Position numbers and translations under genes: made by a program. This document shows positions 15,680-21,756 of a DNA stretch of 21,756 nucleotides, one piece after another. The first letter of the stretch is position 1. Each line of letters begins with the position of its first letter. Origin of the DNA: Bacteroidota bacterium (GTDB lineage Bacteria > Bacteroidota > Bacteroidia > Bacteroidales > Bacteroidaceae); contig JAEZKJ010000093.1 in NCBI GenBank assembly GCA_023415545.1, forward strand, positions 1 through 21,756, given 5' to 3'. A model generated the notes under the pieces. The model made no database searches, was not told where the DNA came from, and was given only the letters and a program-made list of their open reading frames with translations.

Positions 15680-16909
15680 ATGAATTTCAGCGAATTAAAT
15701 CTTGAAGATAGTGTGTTAGATGCACTCGATGCAATGAACTTTAAAGAGTGTACACCTGTACAGGAGATGACCATTCCTCACATATTGAATGGTAGTGATT
15801 TAATAGGTATTGCACAGACCGGCACAGGTAAAACTGCTGCTTATCTTCTCCCTATAATCAATCAGTTGAGCAAAGGTGAATATCCTGCTGATTCAATAAA
15901 CTGCATCATTATGTCGCCTACTCGTGAGTTGGCCCAACAAATAGATCAACAGATGGAAGGATTTTCCTATTTCCTCCCTATCTCAAGTGTTGCTGTTTAC
16001 GGAGGTAATGATGGTATACGTTTTGAACAAGAGAAAAGAGGACTTACCCTAGGTGCTGATGTAGTAATCGCTACTCCCGGACGATTAATAAGTCATATAA
16101 ATATGGGCTATGTTGATCTTTCAAAAGTCTCATTTTTTATCCTCGATGAAGCCGACCGAATGCTTGACATGGGTTTTGCTGATGACATTAAACATATAGT
16201 AAAGCATCTTCCCACAGAACGACAGACTATTCTCTTTTCAGCTACAATGCCTGCAAAGATCAAACAGTTTGCGTCGACCATTCTTAAAAATCCTGTAGAA
16301 ATATCTTTGGCTGTTTCAAAACCTGCCGAGAAGATTATACAAACTGCATATATCTGCTACGAGAGTCAAAAACTGGCTATCATTAACGAATTATTTAAGG
16401 ACCATACACCCGAAAGAGTTATCATTTTTGCCTCCTCTAAAATTAAAGTAAAAGAGGCAACACAGGCTCTGAAAAGAATGAAACTTAATGTTGGTGAGAT
16501 GCATTCCGATTTGGACCAATCTCAAAGGGATACGATAATGCGTGATTTTAAAGCCGGAAGAATAAACATTCTTGTTGCAACCGATATCGTAGCTCGAGGT
16601 ATAGATATCGATGATATTCGCACTGTAATAAATTATGACGTTCCACATGATTGCGAAGATTATGTTCATCGTATAGGTAGAACAGCGCGAGCAAACAATG
16701 ATGGATGCGCTATCACTTTTGTTAGTGAGATGGAACAAAATAAGTTCCATGCTATTGAAAAGTTTGTTGCAAAAGATATTTATAAAATACCACTTCCGGA
16801 AGGTTTAGAAACTATCGAGTACAAACCAGAGATTAGAAGAGATAACAGATCGGGAAATTCAAACTTTAAAAAGAGATATTTTCGACCAAAGAACAGAACG
16901 AATAAATAA
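15680..16909 (+). CDS. DEAD-box ATP-dependent RNA helicase (RhlE/CshA-like)
   Basis: A 409-aa RNA helicase with the full motif set: F-x-x-C-T-P-V-Q Q-motif (about 20-30), Walker A AQTGTGKT (45-52), PTRELAQQ, DEAD (156-159), SAT, IIFASSK, ARGIDID and HRIGRTAR (330-337). A short basic tail (about 375-409, rich in Arg, Lys and Asn) is typical of RNA-binding tails in RhlE/CshA-type members; assigning a specific member is not possible by eye. Such helicases remodel rRNA or help mRNA decay, often more strongly in the cold. It follows serB by 16 nt, so it is co-transcribed, and ends at the terminator 16912-16949. Confidence 0.95.
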   Translation: MNFSELNLEDSVLDALDAMNFKECTPVQEMTIPHILNGSDLIGIAQTGTGKTAAYLLPIINQLSKGEYPADSINCIIMSPTRELAQQIDQQMEGFSYFLPISSVAVYGGNDGIRFEQEKRGLTLGADVVIATPGRLISHINMGYVDLSKVSFFILDEADRMLDMGFADDIKHIVKHLPTERQTILFSATMPAKIKQFASTILKNPVEISLAVSKPAEKIIQTAYICYESQKLAIINELFKDHTPERVIIFASSKIKVKEATQALKRMKLNVGEMHSDLDQSQRDTIMRDFKAGRINILVATDIVARGIDIDDIRTVINYDVPHDCEDYVHRIGRTARANNDGCAITFVSEMEQNKFHAIEKFVAKDIYKIPLPEGLETIEYKPEIRRDNRSGNSNFKKRYFRPKNRTNK

Positions 16910-16911
16910 AT

Positions 16912-16949
16912 AAAAAAGTCTTGTTGGTTTTAATCAACAAGACTTTTTT
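16912..16949. terminator. Bidirectional terminator between the DEAD-box gene and the lipoprotein gene
   Basis: GTCTTGTTG (16918-16926) and CAACAAGAC (16935-16943) with an 8-nt loop, flanked by six A and six T that extend the stem. It begins 3 nt after the helicase stop and lies 29 nt from the converging lipoprotein stop. Confidence 0.95.
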
Positions 16950-16978
16950 GTTATAATATCATATTCAAAAATAATTGA

Positions 16979-17767
16979 TTATTTGGCTAAATCGAACTTT
17001 ACATTACTATCATTATCAATCACAACATTTACCAAGTAACATGAAGCGTCATTAGGTATACATACGGTTGCTTGATAATGATATCCATCTCCTTTTACAC
17101 CCGTAAAGTTCATATCCGAAAGAATAGATTTATTTAGAAAGTCTAAAGGAATAACTTCATTCATCATATTCTTATTTATATCCTTCGAACATAATTTCTT
17201 TTTTCCATCGAATACACAAATATGTATGATGTTGTCAAAATACTCATTATCAACACTTATACCTTCGTTCGAAACTCTCGATTGAGTAACCTTTATTGTT
17301 GATGGATTAATATATACGTAACCTCTATATCTTTTATTTTTGTATATAATTACCGAATCTTTTTTTATGACTTCATTTTTTTCTTGAGCAGGTTCTTCAA
17401 AAGAGAATGAACTCAAATCATCACTATTATCCGACTTGGTTAGCTGGATAACATCCCCATTCATTGAGTCAAACCAGAAGTTATATTGGTCAATTTTTTG
17501 AATTTTATATATATTAACATCGCTACCATAAATGAATAATGAGTCATTTATGACCTTAAACTTTGTTGGAGAATTCGATGGGTCTGCATAGAAAATGGTG
17601 TCCCCTTTAATGTTAAATATAGGGCACTCTGTTGCATCGTCAATCCAAACGCCTTGCAACATCTCTTTATACATTAAATTCTCAGTAGGTTTCTCATCTC
17701 TATTTTTTTCACTCTTACAGGAGAATAAAATAGTAGAGCAGATAAATAATATAATAAATCTATACAT
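16979..17767 (-). CDS. Putative lipoprotein of unknown function (DUF4738-like)
   Basis: A 262-aa exported protein. The N-terminus has a short hydrophobic run and lipobox L14-F15-S16-C17, so a lipoprotein cleaved before Cys17 is expected, followed by a charged linker. A first region (about 35-110) begins LQGVWIDDATECPIFNIKGDTIFY, then an Asp/Ser/Glu-rich linker (about 112-135), then a second region (about 136-262) with an Ig-like pattern of beta strands. It may match DUF4738 of Bacteroidota lipoproteins, but this is from memory. No catalytic motif is seen. It follows ugd by 10 nt and is probably co-transcribed with it; a functional link to UDP-glucuronate metabolism is only positional. Confidence 0.75.
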   Translation of the reverse strand: MYRFIILFICSTILFSCKSEKNRDEKPTENLMYKEMLQGVWIDDATECPIFNIKGDTIFYADPSNSPTKFKVINDSLFIYGSDVNIYKIQKIDQYNFWFDSMNGDVIQLTKSDNSDDLSSFSFEEPAQEKNEVIKKDSVIIYKNKRYRGYVYINPSTIKVTQSRVSNEGISVDNEYFDNIIHICVFDGKKKLCSKDINKNMMNEVIPLDFLNKSILSDMNFTGVKGDGYHYQATVCIPNDASCYLVNVVIDNDSNVKFDLAK

Positions 17768-17777
17768 AATTTAGATT

Positions 17778-19091
17778 TTATTTTCCAATGCAATGGTAAA
17801 CAAAACCAAACTCAAAGAGTTCTTTTGATTCATAAATATTTCTACCATCCAATATCAAATTACCTTTCATCGATTTTTTTATTATTTTCCACGAAGGAAG
17901 TCTGAACTCATTCCATTCAGTTAGCATAATCAAAGCATCGGCATCCAGAGTAGCATCATACATATCCAATGCATATTCCACCTTATCACCTATTCTTCTC
18001 TTACACTCATTCATAGCTATAGGATCATAAACCTTTATCTTACAGCCTGTTTCAATAAGTTTATTAATAATTATCAATGAAGGAGCTTCACGCATATCAT
18101 CAGTCTCAGGTTTGAAAGAGAGTCCCCATATTGCTATTTTTTTATCAGCAATATTCCCATTAAAATATTTATTTAACTTATCAAATAGAATACTTTTTTG
18201 GTAGTTGTTAACCTCTTCAACGGCTTTCAATACTCTCATATTGTAACCATTCATCTCGGCAGTTTTAATTAGTGCTTTTACATCTTTTGGGAAACAAGAG
18301 CCACCATACCCACATCCCGGATACAAAAATTTTCTGCCAATCCTGGTGTCTGAACCTATACCGTCACGTACCATATTTACATCAGCTCCCACCAGTTCGC
18401 ATAAGTTTGCTATATCGTTCATAAAACTTATTCGTGTAGCAAGCATCGAATTGGCAGCATATTTAGTCATCTCAGCCGAAGGGATATCCATAAAAATCAC
18501 ACGTGAGTTAAGTCGCATGAAAGGTTTGTATAGACGACTCATAAGCTTTTTAGCCTTTTCACTATCCACACCTATAACAACCCTGTCAGGTCGCATAAAG
18601 TCATCAATAGCATTTCCTTCTTTTAAAAATTCAGGATTTGATGCAACATCAAAATCAATATGTACATTTCGTTTGTCTAATTCTTCTTGAATAGTGTTCT
18701 TAACCTTTAGAGCCGTTCCAACAGGCACAGTACTTTTAGTAACAACCAAAATATATTTATTCATATACTTACCTATTGTTCTAGCAACATCAAGTACATA
18801 ACTTAAATCAGCACTACCATCTTCATCAGGGGGCGTGCCAACAGCACTGAACACAATATCGACATTATTTAAACACTCCTTAAGAGAGGTTGAGAAATTA
18901 AGTCGTTTAGCTTTTACATTTCTTGAGATAAGATCTTCAATTCCAGGTTCATAGATAGGAATTATCCCTTTTCTCAAATTTTCAATTTTTTCAGAATTTA
19001 CATCAACACAAGTAACATTCACACCAGTCTCAGCAAAACATGTACCTGAAACTAGTCCTACATATCCTGTGCCTACAATAGCAATATTCAT
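17778..19091 (-). CDS. ugd: UDP-glucose 6-dehydrogenase
   Basis: A 437-aa NAD-dependent enzyme that oxidises UDP-glucose to UDP-glucuronate, a precursor for capsule and other surface polysaccharides. Visible: an N-terminal Rossmann motif MNIAIVGTGYVGLVSG, the SKSTVPVGT and ASNPEFLKEG segments of the family, the catalytic Cys266 in GYGGSCFPKD, and the C-terminal UDP-binding half with IWGLSFKPETDDMREAPS. The frame is open upstream to a TTG at 19148, but a promoter (19118-19149) lies between, so ATG 19091 is the start. It is the first gene of a two-gene unit with the lipoprotein gene and diverges from the HU/SPOR gene. Confidence 0.95.
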   Translation of the reverse strand: MNIAIVGTGYVGLVSGTCFAETGVNVTCVDVNSEKIENLRKGIIPIYEPGIEDLISRNVKAKRLNFSTSLKECLNNVDIVFSAVGTPPDEDGSADLSYVLDVARTIGKYMNKYILVVTKSTVPVGTALKVKNTIQEELDKRNVHIDFDVASNPEFLKEGNAIDDFMRPDRVVIGVDSEKAKKLMSRLYKPFMRLNSRVIFMDIPSAEMTKYAANSMLATRISFMNDIANLCELVGADVNMVRDGIGSDTRIGRKFLYPGCGYGGSCFPKDVKALIKTAEMNGYNMRVLKAVEEVNNYQKSILFDKLNKYFNGNIADKKIAIWGLSFKPETDDMREAPSLIIINKLIETGCKIKVYDPIAMNECKRRIGDKVEYALDMYDATLDADALIMLTEWNEFRLPSWKIIKKSMKGNLILDGRNIYESKELFEFGFVYHCIGK

Positions 19092-19117
19092 AGTTTGCTT
19101 TAAATTAAATAATAAAG

Positions 19118-19149
19118 CAAAAATACAATAAATAAATTTCTGTTTCAAA
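19118..19149 (-). promoter_or_regulatory. Promoter of ugd with both -33 and -7 boxes
   Basis: On the minus strand a TTTG -33 box (19146-19149) and TATTTTTG -7 box (19118-19125) are separated by 20 bp, a complete Bacteroidota promoter. The start point would be about 19111, with a leader of about 20 nt. It sits back to back with the promoter of the divergent gene. Confidence 0.8.
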
Positions 19150-19162
19150 TTATTTGCTAAAA

Positions 19163-19194
19163 GTTGCTATTTATATCTTTAAAATATAAATTTG
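19163..19194 (+). promoter_or_regulatory. Promoter of the HU/SPOR gene, nearly leaderless
   Basis: TAAATTTG at 19187-19194 is an exact TAnnTTTG match followed by CATT; GTTG at 19163-19166, 20 bp upstream, is a one-mismatch -33 box. Start points usually lie about 5 to 7 nt past the -7 box, which puts the 5' end on or within a few bases of the ATG at 19199. Confidence 0.7.
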
Positions 19195-19198
19195 CATT

Positions 19199-20263
19199 AT
19201 GGTTACATTGGCGAAACATATAGAGACATTGCTTTTGGACAACGATTGTGTAGTTGTTCCAAATTTTGGTGGATTCATTGCACATTATCAATCCGCCTAT
19301 TTCGATGAGAAGAGCAATACATTCTTCCCACCTCAAAGAATTATAGGTTTCAACCCAAAACTTATCATGAACGATGGACTTCTTGTTCAATCGTATATGA
19401 ATTATCTTGCTACCGATTTCTCGGATGCAAATCTTCATATAGAGAATGAAGTTGACATGTTGAATGAGAAACTTTATAATGAAGGTTCTGTTACTTTAAC
19501 AAACATAGGTACCATCACTTGCAATGTAGATGGCACTTTAGCTTTTGTACCATCCGAAAAGAGAATCGATACTCCTAATCTTTATGGACTAACCGATTTC
19601 CAATGCTCAATAGTTACATCACAAAAAAAGGTAACTACAGCTACGGGTCGCAATATCGGTAATAACTTTATTGGTACAGCACTTGGTATAGCAGTAGCGT
19701 TAATACTGTTTTTCTTCCTATCTGTACCGGTTGAAAATAGTTATGTCGAGAGTGATAACTATGCTTATCTAGGAGATGCAGGTCTTTTCAACTCTATTAA
19801 ATCGAAATCATTTGTAGGAAATGTTTTCAACAGCACATCTTCTGAATCATCTTCTGATAAATCGGAATCAGCTACTAATAATATAACTTCTATCTCTCAA
19901 GATATAGAATCAGATAAAGCAAAAGTTGAAGATGTTGAAATCAAACATGATGATATTATTGAAACTCCTACTTCAGAGATTGAAGAAAATAATATAGTTG
20001 AAGAGGTAAAACCAATTCAAATTGACGAAAAGAAATTTCATGTAATCATTTCAAGTACAACTTCAGAGAAAGAGGCTGAAATGCTTGTAAACCAACTACA
20101 TAAAAAAGGTTATAATCAAGCAACTATAGTGTCTGGTAGAGGCGTTTATAAGTATAGAGTATCTATATGTAACCTCAATGACGAAGCATCAGCCTACCAA
20201 CAGATCAATCAGTTTAAAGCAAACAAAACATTCATGGATGCTTGGGTGTTAAGCTCAAAATAA
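19199..20263 (+). CDS. HU (CCDC81-like)-SPOR domain membrane protein
   Basis: A 354-aa protein of a Bacteroidota architecture: a CCDC81-type HU domain at the N-terminus (MVTLAKHIETLLLDNDCVVVPNFGGFIA style, about 1-140), one transmembrane helix (about 157-178), an Asp/Glu/Ser-rich disordered linker (about 180-275), and a C-terminal SPOR domain (about 277-354) with KFHVIISSTTSEKEAEML and YRVSICNLNDEASA. SPOR domains bind denuded peptidoglycan at division sites; the HU part probably faces the cytoplasm. The established literature proposes that such proteins link cytoplasmic scaffolds or DNA to the cell wall; the role in this organism is inferred. The family begins right at this ATG. First gene of a two-gene operon. 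Confidence 0.88.
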   Translation: MVTLAKHIETLLLDNDCVVVPNFGGFIAHYQSAYFDEKSNTFFPPQRIIGFNPKLIMNDGLLVQSYMNYLATDFSDANLHIENEVDMLNEKLYNEGSVTLTNIGTITCNVDGTLAFVPSEKRIDTPNLYGLTDFQCSIVTSQKKVTTATGRNIGNNFIGTALGIAVALILFFFLSVPVENSYVESDNYAYLGDAGLFNSIKSKSFVGNVFNSTSSESSSDKSESATNNITSISQDIESDKAKVEDVEIKHDDIIETPTSEIEENNIVEEVKPIQIDEKKFHVIISSTTSEKEAEMLVNQLHKKGYNQATIVSGRGVYKYRVSICNLNDEASAYQQINQFKANKTFMDAWVLSSK

Positions 20264-20275
20264 ATTCGCTTAATA

Positions 20276-20809
20276 ATGAAAAGAGTAAGATGTCCAAAAT
20301 GTGATAATTATATCACTTTTGATGAGACAAAATATAGTGATGGACAATCACTTGTATTTATATGTGATAATTGTAAGAAACAATTTAGCATACGTATAGG
20401 CAAATCAAAACTTAAACCTACCCAAAAAGAAGAAGTGCTTGATGAAAATGAACATTCAAGCGACTATGGAAGTATCGTTGTAATAGAAAATGTATTCGGA
20501 TTCAAACAAATTTTCCCACTTCAACTAGGTAATAACACAATAGGAAGAAGAAGTAAAGGTACAGATGTAGATATTCCTATTGAATCCAATGATCCAAGTA
20601 TGGACAGAACTCACTGTATAATTAATGTTCGTAAGACAAAAAATGGTGAGATTAAATATACCCTTTATGATAATGATAGTATTACAGGAACTTTCCTTAT
20701 GAATGAACTACTTGGTCCAAAGGATAAAGTAAACATAGAGGATGGTGCTATCGTATCTATAGGAGCAACAACATTTATACTTCGAACAACAAGTAACGAA
20801 GAAGAGTGA
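20276..20809 (+). CDS. Zinc-ribbon plus FHA domain protein
   Basis: A 177-aa protein with two parts. Residues 6-33 form a C4 zinc ribbon (Cys6, Cys9, Cys30, Cys33) of MJ0042-like type; residues about 65-175 form an FHA domain, normally a phosphothreonine reader, recognised by IGRRSKGTDVDIPI, DPSMDRTHCII and GTFLMNE. Two usual phosphopeptide contacts deviate: the Ser of S-R-x-H is Asp110 (Asp110-Arg111-Thr112-His113) and the Asn of NGT is Thr137 (TGT), so peptide binding may be altered, while Arg91/Arg92 and His113 remain. No partner kinase is in the window. It lies 12 nt after the HU/SPOR gene, suggesting a shared role at the cell envelope or division site (inference). Confidence 0.9.
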   Translation: MKRVRCPKCDNYITFDETKYSDGQSLVFICDNCKKQFSIRIGKSKLKPTQKEEVLDENEHSSDYGSIVVIENVFGFKQIFPLQLGNNTIGRRSKGTDVDIPIESNDPSMDRTHCIINVRKTKNGEIKYTLYDNDSITGTFLMNELLGPKDKVNIEDGAIVSIGATTFILRTTSNEEE

Positions 20810-20823
20810 AAAATTATTATTCT

Positions 20824-20880
20824 AAAAAGAGGGCAATGTTCAGGTTTTATTACCCAACCGAACGATTTGCCTTTTTTTTA
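20824..20880 (+). terminator. Terminator of the HU/SPOR-FHA operon
   Basis: Long imperfect hairpin: GGCAA (20832-20836) with TTGCC (20867-20871), then GTTC (20838-20841) with GAAC (20860-20863) and GGTT (20843-20846) with AACC (20856-20859), with small bulges. It is flanked by an A-rich left side and a tract of eight T from 20872. Confidence 0.85.
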
Positions 20881-21112
20881 TGTATATAATTCATACATCT
20901 TATTTATTAATTGATAAATATATTAAATCTTTCGCTCTTTATCTTGTCAATATACTTACTAAAATCCACTTACTCATTGTCTCATTTTTTTTTACAATAG
21001 TACATATTATTCATGTAAAAATTTATAGTTTAATTGTTATTGATAAAAAGTAACACTCTTATACTGTGAATTTACTAAGTATAAACAACCATAATGTCTT
21101 AATAATTAACAC

Positions 21113-21249
21113 TATAGTATAGTTATTCTTTAATTATTATATTTGTAATAATTAAAGAATTAATAAGTTCTACTTAACACACTTGGTATATTTTAAAATT
21201 GTCTATTAATAGAAGTAGTTATAGTAATCGATTTATAGTATAACTATTC
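21113..21249. repeat. Pair of near-identical 16-bp direct copies
   Basis: Copies at 21113-21128 and 21234-21249 share TATAGTATA then TATTC, differing only in the two bases between (GT versus AC); 14 of 16 match, 121 bp apart. A degenerate relative, TAGTTATAGTAATC, lies at 21217-21230. They might be operator-like sites, but the low-complexity AT background weakens the case. Confidence 0.35.
21125..21160. repeat. Perfect 15-bp inverted repeat
   Basis: ATTCTTTAATTATTA (21125-21139) and its exact reverse complement (21146-21160) are separated by a 6-nt spacer TATTTG. There is no T tract after it, so it is not an ordinary terminator. The left arm overlaps the last bases of the 16-bp direct copy at 21113-21128. 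With only two C/G bases per arm, chance in an AT-rich stretch is possible but a 15/15 match is notable. Confidence 0.7.
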
Positions 21250-21259
21250 CTACATATCT

Positions 21260-21299
21260 GATAAATGATTACAAAAACAGATATATGATTCAATAAACA
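21260..21299. repeat. Imperfect 20-bp tandem pair
   Basis: Units at 21260-21279 and 21280-21299 both begin GATAwATGATT and end AAACA, matching at 16 of 20 positions. Located about 70 bp upstream of the -7 box of the ybjQ-like gene. Confidence 0.4.
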
Positions 21300-21367
21300 A
21301 TAAAAAATTATTTTATATATAACATAGGGTAATTCCAAGTTATCCCAGTAGTTATATCTAAAATTAG

Positions 21368-21375
21368 TATATTTG
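21368..21375 (+). promoter_or_regulatory. Promoter -7 box of the ybjQ-like gene
   Basis: TATATTTG, an exact TAnnTTTG match. The start point would be about 21380-21382, giving a long leader of about 140 nt. No clear -33 TTTG is present at 19-21 bp spacing. Confidence 0.5.
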
Positions 21376-21379
21376 TTGA

Positions 21380-21490
21380 GATAGTTCATAAGTCATTTTT
21401 TGTGATATGATTTCTGCAAGATGAAAGTGTTTTACTAACTAGATAATACTTAAACACTTTTTTACGTGTGAAGAAAATTTTAGAACTATC
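21380..21490 (+). other. Possible structured 5' leader of the ybjQ-like gene
   Basis: GATAGTTC (21380-21387) and GAACTATC (21483-21490) are exact reverse complements and could close the whole leader. Inside, AAAGTGTTT (21424-21432) pairs perfectly with AAACACTTT (21452-21460), followed by a short T run that resembles an attenuator. The closing stem starts at the predicted transcription start. Not a riboswitch class I recognise. Confidence 0.4.
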
Positions 21491-21520
21491 CAAAACACTC
21501 TAATTATTAAATAACATACC

Positions 21521-21756
21521 ATGGAAAACAAATTTACTATCACAACGACAAACAATATAGAAGGTTGTTCTATATTGAAGTACATTGATTCTATATGTTC
21601 TAACATTGTTATTGGAACCAATATATTCTCTGATATGGTTGCCGGGTTGTCTGATATTTTTGGAGGACATTCTGGTACATATAAAAGTAAATTAGAACAA
21701 ATTTATGATGAAGCTAAGAACGAACTTCGAGAAAAAGCAATGGCGTTAGGGGCAAA
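21521..21756 (+). CDS. YbjQ family (UPF0145, heavy-metal-binding-like) protein, partial
   Basis: The frame is open from ATG 21521 to the window end, giving 78 residues; the 3' end is missing. It matches the start of the YbjQ/UPF0145 family: ITTTNNIEG, then IVIGTNIFSDMVAGLSDIFGG, HSGTY, and a helix ending REKAMALGA, which in full-length members is followed by a short strand pair (about 105 aa total). YbjQ proteins form small oligomers of unknown function; the heavy-metal-binding label is a domain name, not evidence of metal binding. ATG 21521 is the only start that gives the family N-terminus. Confidence 0.9.
   Translation, partial: MENKFTITTTNNIEGCSILKYIDSICSNIVIGTNIFSDMVAGLSDIFGGHSGTYKSKLEQIYDEAKNELREKAMALGA

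Larger units (their letters stand above)
20881..21367. other. Very AT-rich intergenic stretch with repeats, no gene found
   Basis: Stop codons are dense in all six frames and no RNA gene or domain is recognised. The sequence is clearly richer in A and T than the flanking genes and holds the inverted repeat at 21125-21160, two similar 16-bp direct copies, and a 20-bp tandem pair, all listed separately. With the parts listed separately it makes up a 711-bp gap between the FHA gene and the ybjQ-like gene, long for this otherwise compact window. Confidence 0.6.

Noticed and set aside
19092..19148. TTG 19148 as ugd start with a possible signal-like N-terminus
   Set aside because: A full promoter (TTTG-20-TATTTTTG) lies across it; the enzyme is cytoplasmic and the Rossmann motif begins right at ATG 19091.
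21439..21621. Minus-strand 60-codon open frame antisense to the ybjQ-like start
   Set aside because: No promoter, no recognisable domain, and the opposite strand encodes a clear family member.
1..21756. tRNA, rRNA, CRISPR array, transposase, phage or defence genes
   Set aside because: Looked for on both strands; none is present. The repeats found are too short, too few or wrongly spaced for CRISPR, and all genes are core or envelope functions.

Overview
The window reads as a chromosomal segment from a low-GC member of the Bacteroidota, most likely order Bacteroidales. Three things point there: the gene set (Bacteroides-type serine palmitoyltransferase/KBL, an HU-CCDC81-type + SPOR protein, a lon-tgt-lptG operon, a double-ACT SerB), Bacteroidota-type promoters (TAnnTTTG at -7, a few with a recognisable -33 box), and the lack of Shine-Dalgarno sequences. 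Genus cannot be fixed by eye. Nearly everything is housekeeping. I see no tRNA, rRNA, CRISPR array, transposase or phage gene.

Layout. 1-359: tail of an unseen upstream unit, a strong terminator, then a 22-bp tandem repeat array ahead of a YqgE/AlgH gene (360-950). 947-2550 (minus): operon recR > small membrane protein > GNAT acetyltransferase. 2625-4668 (plus): sodium:solute symporter overlapping the ribosome-assembly GTPase gene engB/ysxC, closed by a bidirectional terminator. 4728-5915 (minus): serine palmitoyltransferase/KBL-type enzyme, head to head with a diacylglycerol/lipid kinase family gene (6154-7191). 7193-7897 (minus): TrmN6-type tRNA methyltransferase. 8067-12910 (plus): operon lon > tgt > lptG/F-type permease, with a terminator hairpin whose loop holds the last stop codon. 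12939-14165 (minus): thioredoxin-fold protein without CxxC, then a HAD phosphatase. 14431-16909 (plus): serB > DEAD-box helicase, terminator. 16979-19091 (minus): UDP-glucose 6-dehydrogenase > lipoprotein. 19199-20809 (plus): HU/SPOR membrane protein > zinc-ribbon/FHA protein, terminator. 20810-21520: a 711-bp very AT-rich gap with inverted and direct repeats and a possibly structured leader before a YbjQ-family gene cut by the window end.

Several genes have longer in-frame openings upstream that I rejected because a TAnnTTTG promoter lies downstream of (or on) the upstream start, or because the upstream start is TTG and family homology begins later: the GNAT, spt, lipid kinase, trmN6, serB and ugd genes.

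No convincing new multi-gene system is visible. The best second-look items are the 22-bp palindrome-bearing repeat array (128-227), the possible structured leader of the ybjQ-like gene (21380-21490), the loss of three of four zinc ligands in Tgt, the CxxC-less thioredoxin protein, the apparently leaderless HU/SPOR mRNA, and the head-to-head pairing of a sphingolipid-type synthase with a lipid kinase.
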